64,000 bases of DNA, from the NCBI GenBank assembly GCA_963841845.1, contig CAWJEG010000005.1, positions 62,001-126,000 of the forward strand, given 5' to 3'. Below are positions 44,807-53,637 of this stretch, piece after piece. The DNA comes from CAVVGZ01 sp963841845 (GTDB lineage Bacteria; Chloroflexota; Anaerolineae; Anaerolineales; Anaerolineaceae). The notes beneath the pieces were generated by a model that did not search any database, was not told the origin of the DNA, and saw only the letters and a program-made list of their open reading frames with translations. The position numbers and the translations under genes were made by a program. Position 1 is the stretch's first letter. Every line of letters starts with the position of its first letter.

Positions 44807-45793
44807 TCATAGAGACAGATCTTTATTGTTGTCCGCCTGTTTTTTTAATTCGGAATATGGGATTGGTTCCAATGAGCGGGTAACCGGTTTTAATGTTAAT
44901 GCATCCTGGTTCGGGTAATAAAAAGCTTGTTTCAACTGTCTGGTCAAGGGACCAGTTTTTTTATATCCCTGGTATGTCCCCCACAGCTGCAGCAAGCGGA
45001 AACTCAGGATATCCTTCCACACTGTGTGCGCAACTTTAAGTTGGCGGGCTGCCTGATAATCGCTGCGGACATTATGAAAATATGTCCGGAAAAATTCAAT
45101 CAGGGTAAATTGTTCATGCGGATAGATTGCTTTAAACGCCATCCCCTCCCGCCGGTATCGATTGTACAGCCCTTTGAGAGTCTCATTATGTACATGGATT
45201 ACTTCAGCCGCTGCAGCATAGTAGGTGGCATACCCCTGCTCTTGAGTCCATTTAGCCCAGGCCAGATCTTCCAAACCTGGAAGCAGCTCATTATAGGACT
45301 GTCTCTCCCAAAGGGACCGGCGGATGGCAGCATTGGCATTATTACAAAATGGATGAGTCTGCTTTCCGGTTGAATTTTCAGGAAACAAACGCATAAATAA
45401 CTGGTGCTCGGAGAAGCGGGTGCTCTGATCCCCGCGCTGTTTTCCATAGGTTAAGGCTACATTCGGATCGATAAAGGGCTCTAAAAGCCTTTCAAGCCAA
45501 TCCGGATAAACAGGGTAAACATGCGCACTGACAATGACCACCAATGGATAGGATGCATGCAAGATACCAAAATTCAAGGACCGACCGAATGTAAATTCCT
45601 CCGGCCGGATCGTCATTATTTCAACTGGATATCGGGAGGCAATCAGGGTCGTCTCGTCTGTGGAGCCTGAATCAACCAGAATGATCTGGATATCTTTTAT
45701 TGTCTGCTGAATAATTCCAAGCAGCAATCGTTCAATGTATTTCCCCTCATTGAATGCACGGATTACAATAGAACAGCCTGGCGTCATTGACAT
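44807..45793 (-). CDS. Glycosyltransferase family 2 (GT-A), rhamnosyltransferase-like
   Basis: About 328 residues: SIVIRAFNEGKYIERLLLGI, LVDSGSTDETTLIA, EFTFGRSLNFGI and VSAHVYPVYPDWLERLLEP, followed by the PLEDLAWAKW-type motif (here GLEDLAWAKWTQEQG) typical of rhamnosyl- and related transferases. The start is taken as ATG 45793; ATG 45787 overlaps the upstream TGA as ATGA and is equally possible. An in-frame upstream start inside the previous gene is unlikely. It lies between the capsule-type gene and the NeuA-like gene. Confidence 0.88.
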   Translation of the reverse strand: MSMTPGCSIVIRAFNEGKYIERLLLGIIQQTIKDIQIILVDSGSTDETTLIASRYPVEIMTIRPEEFTFGRSLNFGILHASYPLVVIVSAHVYPVYPDWLERLLEPFIDPNVALTYGKQRGDQSTRFSEHQLFMRLFPENSTGKQTHPFCNNANAAIRRSLWERQSYNELLPGLEDLAWAKWTQEQGYATYYAAAAEVIHVHNETLKGLYNRYRREGMAFKAIYPHEQFTLIEFFRTYFHNVRSDYQAARQLKVAHTVWKDILSFRLLQLWGTYQGYKKTGPLTRQLKQAFYYPNQDALTLKPVTRSLEPIPYSELKKQADNNKDLSL

Positions 45794-47388
45794 AAGGCAA
45801 ATTCTTGATTCTCCCGGATGCCTTCCACTATGGTTTTTAATGTTAGTGAATTTTGAGGAAAGTAGCATTCCCAGTTGTTGTTATTAATAAAAACGTAACC
45901 TTGCCAATAGGGATCTTCCTCAAGGTATTCTTTAAAAGGCAGTGATACACAAAAAAGTTGGTAATAGAGAAAACGCCTTGCGTTTACGGTAAATTCCTGT
46001 GGCATATCAACTTTTTCTGCATGAAGGAATTGATTTGCCATTTGTATATAGTCTTGCTGGCTGGATGGAAAATACACTGTCTCAATCTGGGTATAGCGTG
46101 CTTTTCCCCCGCAAAGCACCGGGATTCCAAGGATAGAAGCCTCAAGCCCAATAGTTGAATTGTACACCATTACAAATTTCGACCGTTGAATCAAATCGTA
46201 CGAACTGAGTGGTTCATCCGGGCGGATCAGGATTGCGTTTGCAACCTGACTCAATCCTCGATTCTCGAACCAATCTGCAACGGTTTCCTGGCTACCTTTA
46301 CCTGGACGGGTTTCATCCGGATGTGCCCGGATAACAAAGAAAGTGTCCGGTGTTCGATGGATCAAATCTACAATCTGGTCCAGCCATGCGAACATATGGG
46401 GATAGAGGACATTAGCATGGTCTTGACTGGTATCAAAGATGACGTTGGTAAATACAGGGACAATCTGCCTGAATTGGGATGCTTTTTTTAGTAAATCTCC
46501 AGAAATACTTTCCATCCCGGACCAGAAGTGCACTCCAGCCATGGAAAAATTTCCCCGGAAGCGGTTGGTGAGATAGTCATCCAGCCTTTGGTTTTGTTCC
46601 ATAGTAAGCTGGAAATCCTCCGCAAAATGAATAGGATAAGCTGTAGCATCCCCATGGGTAAAAAAACCACTTTTGGGGGAGAGGCCAACTTCATGAGTAA
46701 TTACCGGTATACCTGCCTGGGTAGCACAATAACGCAGGATTGCTTCCGGATAAAACATACCATTAAAAATAAGCGCCGCCCGGAAGGCACGCTCGTTAAA
46801 CAGGCGAGAGCAGCCAACATAAAAAGACCAGGCTGAACGGAGATAATCAGCATAAAGGTTGCGGGTAGAATTGTCATCTCCGAGATGGTAGCGCCTCAGA
46901 ATCCACCGGATTGACGGCAAAACCAGCCGGCCAAGCGGCACACCCCCGTATTCAAAGCTTTCCAGTGCATCGATTTTAAGACCAATAAGTTTACGGTCAA
47001 AATCAATGTCCGGCATGAAATTTATCCATATACTGTTTTCGGGGTCAAACGCAGCCCTGGACTGGCTTATACAGCTTTTACATGGCGGGGGTTTTTGAGG
47101 TGAATTCCGGTCTGTCCCGAGCACGCAGGGCTTCAGAGCGGAATGGCACACAAGCTGCACAACAGGAATTCCGCTGAGTATCATCGCCCAACTACTAATT
47201 AATGAAAATGCGGCATTCAGGCTTATCCCGCTCAAGCGCGTTGATGCATTAAAAACCAGAATCGGATCACCGGCTGCTTTGGGGGCATTCTTGCGGATCT
47301 CACTACTCAATCGGCTCAAATATTTGTTATGAGCGGAATGGGATCTTCGTCGTTTTATGCCCCGCACTATCTGCTGAATATCAGCCAT
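45784..47388 (-). CDS. Capsule-polysaccharide-biosynthesis-like transferase
   Basis: A 534-residue soluble protein. The N-terminal part has PILVFNASTRLSG and a cluster of Cys (PCKSCIS); the C-terminal half has the retaining-transferase features FVIRAHPDETRPGKG and MVYNSTIGLEASILGIPVLCGG, as in KpsC/KpsS-like and other capsule-synthesis transferases of GT-B fold. It probably links or extends the acidic glycan or its base. The next gene (NeuB) lies 6 bases upstream, which supports co-transcription. Confidence 0.75.
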   Translation of the reverse strand: MADIQQIVRGIKRRRSHSAHNKYLSRLSSEIRKNAPKAAGDPILVFNASTRLSGISLNAAFSLISSWAMILSGIPVVQLVCHSALKPCVLGTDRNSPQKPPPCKSCISQSRAAFDPENSIWINFMPDIDFDRKLIGLKIDALESFEYGGVPLGRLVLPSIRWILRRYHLGDDNSTRNLYADYLRSAWSFYVGCSRLFNERAFRAALIFNGMFYPEAILRYCATQAGIPVITHEVGLSPKSGFFTHGDATAYPIHFAEDFQLTMEQNQRLDDYLTNRFRGNFSMAGVHFWSGMESISGDLLKKASQFRQIVPVFTNVIFDTSQDHANVLYPHMFAWLDQIVDLIHRTPDTFFVIRAHPDETRPGKGSQETVADWFENRGLSQVANAILIRPDEPLSSYDLIQRSKFVMVYNSTIGLEASILGIPVLCGGKARYTQIETVYFPSSQQDYIQMANQFLHAEKVDMPQEFTVNARRFLYYQLFCVSLPFKEYLEEDPYWQGYVFINNNNWECYFPQNSLTLKTIVEGIRENQEFALCQ

Positions 47389-47394
47389 AAATCA

Positions 47395-48270
47395 TTAACC
47401 CGCAAATCTTCGCAGCCTGTTTTGGGAAGGAAGCTCGCTGTCATAAACCCTCTTCACCCCATCACCCAGCGAGAGCTCTGTTACCCGAATATACTTTACC
47501 AGCCGCTCAAAACCACCCGGTTCAACCGATGCTGCCTGATCACTGCCCCACATCGCCCTGTCCAAAGTAATGTGCCGCTCAACAAGGCAGGCGCCAAGTG
47601 CTACTGCAACGACAGAGGGAATTAATCCAACCTCATGGCCGGAATAACCAACCGGACAGTGAAAGGTATCTTTTAAGGTAGAGATCATTGCTAAATTAAG
47701 CTCTTCCGGAATGCAGGGGTAGGTACTGGTTGCATGAGTAAGGATCATGTTGTCAACATCAATTTGTGCCACAGCATTACGAATTTGATCGAGGGTTGAC
47801 ATTCCTGTCGATAAAATTAAGGGGCGATTCGTTCCACGTAGTTTGCGAAGCAAGCCAAGGTCTGTAACAGCTGCAGAAGGGATTTTGTAACAGATTGGAT
47901 TAAACTGCTCCATGAAATCCACAGATGGCTCATCCCACACAGACACAAACCAGGGCATTTCGATCTCTTTGCAAAATTCATCAATTTCCCGGTATTCCTG
48001 CAACCCAAATTCCACTTTACGCCGGTATTCGAGATATGTAATATAACCCCAGGGTGTGTCACGTTTTTGATCGCGTTGTTCAACTGGAACACATAATTCT
48101 GGCGTTCTTTTTTGGAATTTAACTGCATCGACGCCAGCATTTTTTGCAGCTGAAATTAGATCTTTGGCAATATCTAACTGCCCATTATGGTTTATCCCGA
48201 CTTCTGATACTACGTAGGTTGGGCAACCATCACCAATCTGGATTCCTCCAATACTTATTGTCCGTGGCAT
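47395..48270 (-). CDS. neuB: N-acetylneuraminate synthase-like (NeuB), short form without SAF domain
   Basis: A 291-residue TIM-barrel enzyme that condenses PEP with a six-carbon amino sugar or mannose to a nonulosonic acid. Motifs: YVVSEVGINHNGQLDIAKDL, DAVKFQKRTPEL, KIPSAAVTDLGLLRKL, LSTGMSTLDQI, GYSGHEVGLIPSVVAVALGA and ERHITLD with the metal-binding His. Normal NeuB has a C-terminal antifreeze-like SAF domain of about 60 residues, which is missing; the stop follows RLRRFAG. AGGAGTTAGG precedes the ATG, and the gene overlaps nothing. It is followed by the fused NeuA gene upstream at one-base spacing. Confidence 0.9.
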   Translation of the reverse strand: MPRTISIGGIQIGDGCPTYVVSEVGINHNGQLDIAKDLISAAKNAGVDAVKFQKRTPELCVPVEQRDQKRDTPWGYITYLEYRRKVEFGLQEYREIDEFCKEIEMPWFVSVWDEPSVDFMEQFNPICYKIPSAAVTDLGLLRKLRGTNRPLILSTGMSTLDQIRNAVAQIDVDNMILTHATSTYPCIPEELNLAMISTLKDTFHCPVGYSGHEVGLIPSVVAVALGACLVERHITLDRAMWGSDQAASVEPGGFERLVKYIRVTELSLGDGVKRVYDSELPSQNRLRRFAG

Positions 48271-48271
48271 C

Positions 48272-49507
48272 CTAACTCCTCTCTTTCACGTGTTCAATGA
48301 TCATGTCACAAAATTCTCTGACAGCACCGTGACCACCCGGTTTTGTCAGGATAATGTCAGCTTCTTTAATCGCTGAGATATGCGAATCGCCAACCACAAC
48401 TGCACAACCAACAATCGGGAATACTGGTACATCGTTGATATCATTTCCCAGAAAAACAACATTAAAGGGATTGATTTTTTGATCCTGAAGATACTCAGTC
48501 AATACAACATCTTTATGCCAGATACCCCGCAATGCAGGGATGTGCATTTTATTGCACCGTGCCGTAACCACAGGGTTGATCTCGGTTGATATGACGATTG
48601 CAGGTATTCCGATATTTCGCATCAGTTTTATACCATGGCTGTCCATCCGGTTAGCAGCAATTTGTTCCTTGCCCTCCTCATTAACCCACACGCGATTATC
48701 TGTGAAGGTTCCATCAAAATCAAATACAACCAGATCAATTTTTTCGGGAAGAGGGCGACGTCTTCGACCCGGAGAGAACATTTCCAACCTGGCATTATTA
48801 ACCAACCAGGATGCACGTTCCCAATCCCTGAGGTTATCAAGGTCCACGGTGTATTGTGGGTCAATGATCAATCCCAGGATGGTTCCTCCACTCATCGAAT
48901 GTTTATCCAGGATCGTACTGGTGCGAATGGCATCAATATGCCCGGTCTGCCAGTAGGTTGATGGAAGCTGCTGGCGAGGAGCATTGTAGGGTTCATCAAC
49001 TCCATCAATATTTATCAGAGGTTTCATAGAGGATGTTACCGGATCTACAATCCACATCTTATAGGGATTCTGGCCTGCAGGGACAATACCCCTTACCGAA
49101 TCTGCCTCAGGATGGGAAAGCAGCAGATCAACAGCATCATCCACACAATTCAGGGGCCGCACAGGAGATGTCGGCCGCAATTGTACAACGACGTCTGGAC
49201 GATACAATTCATATTCCTTCAACCAGTCCAGCGTGTGCTGGAAAACAGGCAGGTCGGTTGTGTCATCCGCCGAAATCTCAGCGGGGCGCATAAAAGGTAC
49301 TTCGGCACCAAAACTACGGGCAACCTGTGCAATCTCCTCATCATCGGTGGATACAATCACGCGTGTAACAGATTTTGACTGCAGAGCAGCGGTGATACTA
49401 TACGCAATCAATGGGTATCCGGCAAAATCACGAATGTTTTTTCTCGGAATACCCTTGGAACCGCCGCGCGCAGGTATGACAGCGAGAACTTCAACTTTCT
49501 TTACCAT
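48272..49507 (-). CDS. Fused CMP-nonulosonate synthetase and KdsC-like HAD phosphatase
   Basis: About 411 residues. Residues 1-235 are NeuA-like: VIPARGGSKGIPRKNI (nucleotide loop), VQLRPTSPVRP and DIDNLRDW-type end (here TVDLDNLRDWERA). Residues about 250-411 are a KdsC-like HAD domain with VFDFDGTFTDNRVWV (DxD intact), a Ser/Thr in VISTE, and GNDINDVPVF. It would activate the sugar with CTP and remove the 9-phosphate, so the pathway may run through a phosphorylated acid (Neu5Ac-9-P, Kdn-9-P or similar). The same fusion occurs in animal CMP-sialate synthetase. ATG 49507 has GGGGGTGG above it. Confidence 0.9.
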   Translation of the reverse strand: MVKKVEVLAVIPARGGSKGIPRKNIRDFAGYPLIAYSITAALQSKSVTRVIVSTDDEEIAQVARSFGAEVPFMRPAEISADDTTDLPVFQHTLDWLKEYELYRPDVVVQLRPTSPVRPLNCVDDAVDLLLSHPEADSVRGIVPAGQNPYKMWIVDPVTSSMKPLINIDGVDEPYNAPRQQLPSTYWQTGHIDAIRTSTILDKHSMSGGTILGLIIDPQYTVDLDNLRDWERASWLVNNARLEMFSPGRRRRPLPEKIDLVVFDFDGTFTDNRVWVNEEGKEQIAANRMDSHGIKLMRNIGIPAIVISTEINPVVTARCNKMHIPALRGIWHKDVVLTEYLQDQKINPFNVVFLGNDINDVPVFPIVGCAVVVGDSHISAIKEADIILTKPGGHGAVREFCDMIIEHVKERS

Positions 49508-50322
49508 GCAGTCCACCCCCCATCAACCACAAGATTTGCTCCCGTCATATATGAAGACGCTTCTGATGCAAGGAATAACAGCGCCCCATTCATTTCATCA
49601 TTATGGGCCATGCGCCCCATTACCGTCCTGTAGGAATAATTTTTCACAAATGTCTCATCGTGATCGTTATACACACCGCCCGGCGTTAATGCATTTGCCC
49701 GGATATTCTTACCTCTGAAATATGTGGCCAGGTACCGGGTAAGTCCCAGAACTCCAGCCTTGGTTACCGAATAATAAACCGGTTTATAACGGGGCGGCTG
49801 ATCTGGACGCTCGTATATCCTTTGATCGGGTCCAACCAGGCCATAAGTTGAGCAAATATTGATGATCGACCCGGAGTTTTGTTCCAGCATGGGACGGGCA
49901 GCAGCCTGGGCACACAAGAATAACCCGGTCAGGTTGACATCTAATGCATCCTTCCAGGCGCTTAGAGGGAAATTTTCAAACGTGTTACCAAGGCTGCCAC
50001 TTTGGGAGGAATCGAACTTGGGATCCATGGCGGCGCTGCAGACCAGTATATCCAACCTTCCATAAACTTTAATCGTCTCATCTACAAGCCATTGGACGGA
50101 TTCTTTGGAGGTAACATTAAATGCGGCTCCCATCGCATCATAACCTGATTCCCTCAGGGATCGTGCCGCGTTATCTACTTTTTCAGCCTGCAAATCGGCA
50201 ACCACCACCCTGGCGCCTGCCTGTGCCAGCGTCAGGCAAAATTGGGAACCAAGCAAACCAATTCCACCGGTTACTAACGCTACTTTTCCATTGAGTTTAA
50301 ATTTATCTAATATAGAGTCCAT
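49501..50322 (-). CDS. Short-chain dehydrogenase/reductase (PtmA-like)
   Basis: A 273-residue SDR: VTGGIGLLGSQFCLTLAQ cofactor loop, VCSAAMD, IINICSTYGLVGPD with the catalytic Ser, YYSVTKAGVLGL with Tyr and Lys, and MTGANLVVDGG. It overlaps the NeuA-KdsC gene by a few bases. In Campylobacter the legionaminic-acid genes ptmA (SDR) and ptmB (NeuA-type) stand together, and the same pair stands here beside NeuB. This supports, but does not prove, a legionaminic- or Kdn-like product. AAAGGGATT precedes the ATG. Confidence 0.9.
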   Translation of the reverse strand: MDSILDKFKLNGKVALVTGGIGLLGSQFCLTLAQAGARVVVADLQAEKVDNAARSLRESGYDAMGAAFNVTSKESVQWLVDETIKVYGRLDILVCSAAMDPKFDSSQSGSLGNTFENFPLSAWKDALDVNLTGLFLCAQAAARPMLEQNSGSIINICSTYGLVGPDQRIYERPDQPPRYKPVYYSVTKAGVLGLTRYLATYFRGKNIRANALTPGGVYNDHDETFVKNYSYRTVMGRMAHNDEMNGALLFLASEASSYMTGANLVVDGGWTAW

Positions 50323-50343
50323 AATCCCTTTCCAAATCGGAAT

Positions 50344-51904
50344 TTATTCAATTCCAAAAATTGTATCGTTTCCGAGGCTGGCGAGTACCGGCAGACCGGC
50401 TGAAAAATCCTCTATCCATCCGGTTTCCTCAGGATCAGCCATCAGCGGGACATAATCAAAAATAACCAGCAAGGCCCTGCCGTCAGCAATACTTTTACGT
50501 ACATTACCTACAAACTCCGGGTAATCCTCTCGGGGAAGTCCAGTAGCCGGATTGGTCGGTGATAAGAGGATATAGGCTGGCTTATTGATTAAAATATACA
50601 GCGCAGTCGGTTTATTGGTATAAACGGTGCGGTCCCGGTACTTATCAACCATTGCAACCGTAGGTGATTCCTGCCAGCCGCTGCTAGCAAACCCCTGACC
50701 ATCCCCGCTAAGGTCCTGAACCTGCTCCAATGTATCCTCTGAAAATGAGAATAGGAGGGCTGCAGCAAGGAAGATGCTTAAAACCTTAAAACCAACAGCC
50801 TTTTGCTGCCAGATCATGGCTAAAAAACCAATCACCAGCAGGAAAACACAAAGGGTAAATGGGATGACAATCCGATCGTCCAGTGGCGGGCTGGCATCGA
50901 CAAACAATAGCGAGGAGATTAGAACCACAAGGAATATTAAACCCTGGAAACTAATTACCAGCGCGGGTGTAAACCATGTCTTTCGGGTATAAGGATATTT
51001 TTTGTACACCGACCATAAAGCGAATAATACCCCTCCCAGCAAGATGATAAGGAAACCCGCAAAAATCCATCCCCAATACGGCAAAAACCTTTCCACCAGG
51101 TTCCCCTTTTCCGGGAGCAGCCAGCCCCAGAACTGGGTCAGTCCTTCATCGAGTTTATCCTGAGGGATGGGATGAAAAATAAATTGACGGTTGGCTGCGT
51201 TGCCAGTTACCAGAAAATTGCGGACCATCCAGGCAATAATCAAGGGGATCCCGGCTGCCAGGAAAATCAAGTTTGTCGAAATGCGCTCCCTCCAGGTGGA
51301 TTTATAGAAAATAAGAAGGACACCAAAAGTAAAAAAAAGGGAGAGCCCCACATAACGCGTCAGTACTGCCAGGCCGGAAAGGATTCCAACCAGGACAAGG
51401 TAAATCAGTTTATTATTCGATAAATAAAGGGTAAACAAATATATAGCCAGCAGGTAGACAAAAATAAAAACAGGCTCACTCAGCGCATATGTGTGCGCTA
51501 TGAAAAACGGGATGGATACTATAAATAAAATTGAGGCGGATAAACCATATAGAATGGATTTTGTATAATCGTAAACCATCCAGCCAACCAGGAATGAATT
51601 CACCCCAAATAATACAAGATTAAGCCACCATGCCGCCGCAAGGCTTTCCACGCCCAGTAAAATTGGTACGGCAAGGAAAATCGAATAGAGGGGCGGGTAA
51701 TTGGTAATTGGTCTGGGTTCCCCATTTCCAGTAAGCCGGCTGTAGCCATTGCCATCTACCAGGTTTCTTGCTCCGCCAATATATCCAACAGAGTCATTTA
51801 CCAGGCCCATTCCTTGCGGGGTTGCATAAGCAAGCAAAACTGCACTCGCCATTCCAATCAGCAGCAGGGAAATCCAAATGACTTTATGTGCTTAAATGCA
51901 GCAT
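50344..51904 (-). CDS. GT39-like membrane protein, N-terminal start disturbed by a one-base indel
   Basis: A 502-residue reading frame begins at ATG 51852, inside what looks like the first TM segment. An ATG at 51904 with AAGGA 6 bases upstream begins MLHLST and hits a stop after six codons; removing one base (51886) joins it to KVIWISLLLIGMASAV and gives a normal first TM. The body has about 11 TM segments and the loop NDSVGYIGGARNLVDGNGYS; the outer C-terminus ends SLGNDTIFGIE. It is a paralogue of the next gene (51996). Likely lipid-linked sugar transferase. Confidence 0.75.
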
Positions 51905-51995
51905 TCTATTCCTTATAAAGATAAATCTTCACCAAGCCAGCCTGACATTTTCAGGGGGGACAACCATCCATTATATCTGAAGATTGGGTTTTTTC

Positions 51996-53636
51996 TCATT
52001 GCCGGCTTGCCTGTTCGTCAATGTAATAAATGGAACCATCTTTTCCTTCATAGGCTTTATACAGACCTTCAGTCAATTTTTGGATACGATCATCCGCCAG
52101 ATCACCATAAAGATCTCCCATCTGCCTTTGTATTGAATTGAACAATACCAGGGCTGCACCATCCCGGAACATGCTCTGGGTTTCGTCAGACTCCAAATCA
52201 CCCTGGCCGAAGGAGAAGAATACAGATAGCGGTTCGACCCTGTAAATTTCTTTCATGGGATAAGCCGGCCTATCCGTTAGAAATAGGACAGCATTTTGTT
52301 CGTTGGTAATAATTAATGTTTCCTTGGATAAGTCCCTCACCTGATCTATTGTCTCTGAAGAACGCCATTCCGGTGCTGTATAACCAAAACCAACCGCATA
52401 ATTTTGCTGGACTATACGAGTTGTCCTCCATCCATACCAGATCACCATAAAAACCAGACCAAATGAAATGACTTTTATCCATTTTTGATGGTGGGGCATT
52501 AATTGGAAAGTAACACTGATGAGCAGGATCAGAAGCCACATCATGGCAACATGAAGCGGTGAGAGCATACGATGATAGATTGTAATAGGAGGAAAAGTAA
52601 AAATATACACCAAAGAAATAATTGCCAGGTATGAAAGGCCGAATATTATCAAAATCACACCAAATCGATAATGATTCCGATAATATTCGTCGTCAAGACA
52701 GGTTAGCAGTTTCTTCGTTACCACAAAAAACCAGGTCAAAAATAAAGAAGCGGCGATGATGAACAAAATATGGTTTAACCGGGGATCATACTTAGGGGTA
52801 AAAACCCAGGAGTTAGGAATTATCCAAAACAGGATAACCTCTTCAAGAGATGGCCATAAATTTCCGAAACGCCAGGCAATTTCAGCCGCGTTCTCAATTG
52901 AACGTGATGCCAGCGTCGTTGTCTGGCTGATATCATATATCACCCATATAACCATAGGTAACCCGGCAATCAACGTATAACCAAGGATATCCCGTAAACG
53001 CATGCGCCAGGATGAGCTTCTCAATAGCAGCCATCCGAGTGCCCCTGCAGCAATAAAAGCAGCTGCGCTGTATCGGGTCAGGAAGGAGAGCCCTGTTGCC
53101 ACCGCCGAGCCATAAAATATGATTCCCGTTTTATCTTTCCCAAGTGCTTCATAAAGCATCACCAAACCCAAAAAACCGAGGAATAAACTCAATGGTTCCG
53201 ACATCGCCCAGGAATAGATAGGGATTAATACTGGCGATGCCAGGATAAAGAACATGAATAACAACGACAGCATCCAGGATTTAGTTACGCGTATCGTTGA
53301 CCAACCCGCCAGGGTAATCAAACCACCGAACAGGATCATATTCAGCCAGTGGGTTCCTTCTACAAGATCAAATCCAAGGATACCCAGCATACTGATGACC
53401 AGAGAGAAAAATGGCGGAAAATATGGCAGAAGCCGGAATTCGCCCTGGGGTCCGACCAAACCCAGGCCATTCCCTTGAATAAAATTCTCGGCAGATTTTA
53501 TGTAGATGGTCGCATCTCCACCAATACCGGGACCATGGTTGGTGCTGATCATCATTGCCAAAATCCCTAATAGACCCATCCCGAACGGCAGGAATGATTG
53601 AAATGCTCCATTAAATGAGCGGGATTCTTCTTGCAT
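51996..53636 (-). CDS. GT39-like membrane protein
   Basis: About 546 residues with about 12 TM segments. The first loop GIGGDATIYIKSAENFIQGNG has the catalytic-type Asp; GPQGEFRLLPYFPPFFSLV follows, and IYSWAMSEPLSLFLGF after TM4. The C-terminal outer domain is about 110 residues. Start chosen as ATG 53636, one base after the upstream stop; in-frame ATGs up to 53675 lie inside the previous gene. It is a paralogue of the gene at 50344. Sugar and acceptor are unknown. Confidence 0.8.
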   Translation of the reverse strand: MQEESRSFNGAFQSFLPFGMGLLGILAMMISTNHGPGIGGDATIYIKSAENFIQGNGLGLVGPQGEFRLLPYFPPFFSLVISMLGILGFDLVEGTHWLNMILFGGLITLAGWSTIRVTKSWMLSLLFMFFILASPVLIPIYSWAMSEPLSLFLGFLGLVMLYEALGKDKTGIIFYGSAVATGLSFLTRYSAAAFIAAGALGWLLLRSSSWRMRLRDILGYTLIAGLPMVIWVIYDISQTTTLASRSIENAAEIAWRFGNLWPSLEEVILFWIIPNSWVFTPKYDPRLNHILFIIAASLFLTWFFVVTKKLLTCLDDEYYRNHYRFGVILIIFGLSYLAIISLVYIFTFPPITIYHRMLSPLHVAMMWLLILLISVTFQLMPHHQKWIKVISFGLVFMVIWYGWRTTRIVQQNYAVGFGYTAPEWRSSETIDQVRDLSKETLIITNEQNAVLFLTDRPAYPMKEIYRVEPLSVFFSFGQGDLESDETQSMFRDGAALVLFNSIQRQMGDLYGDLADDRIQKLTEGLYKAYEGKDGSIYYIDEQASRQ

Positions 53637-53637
53637 C

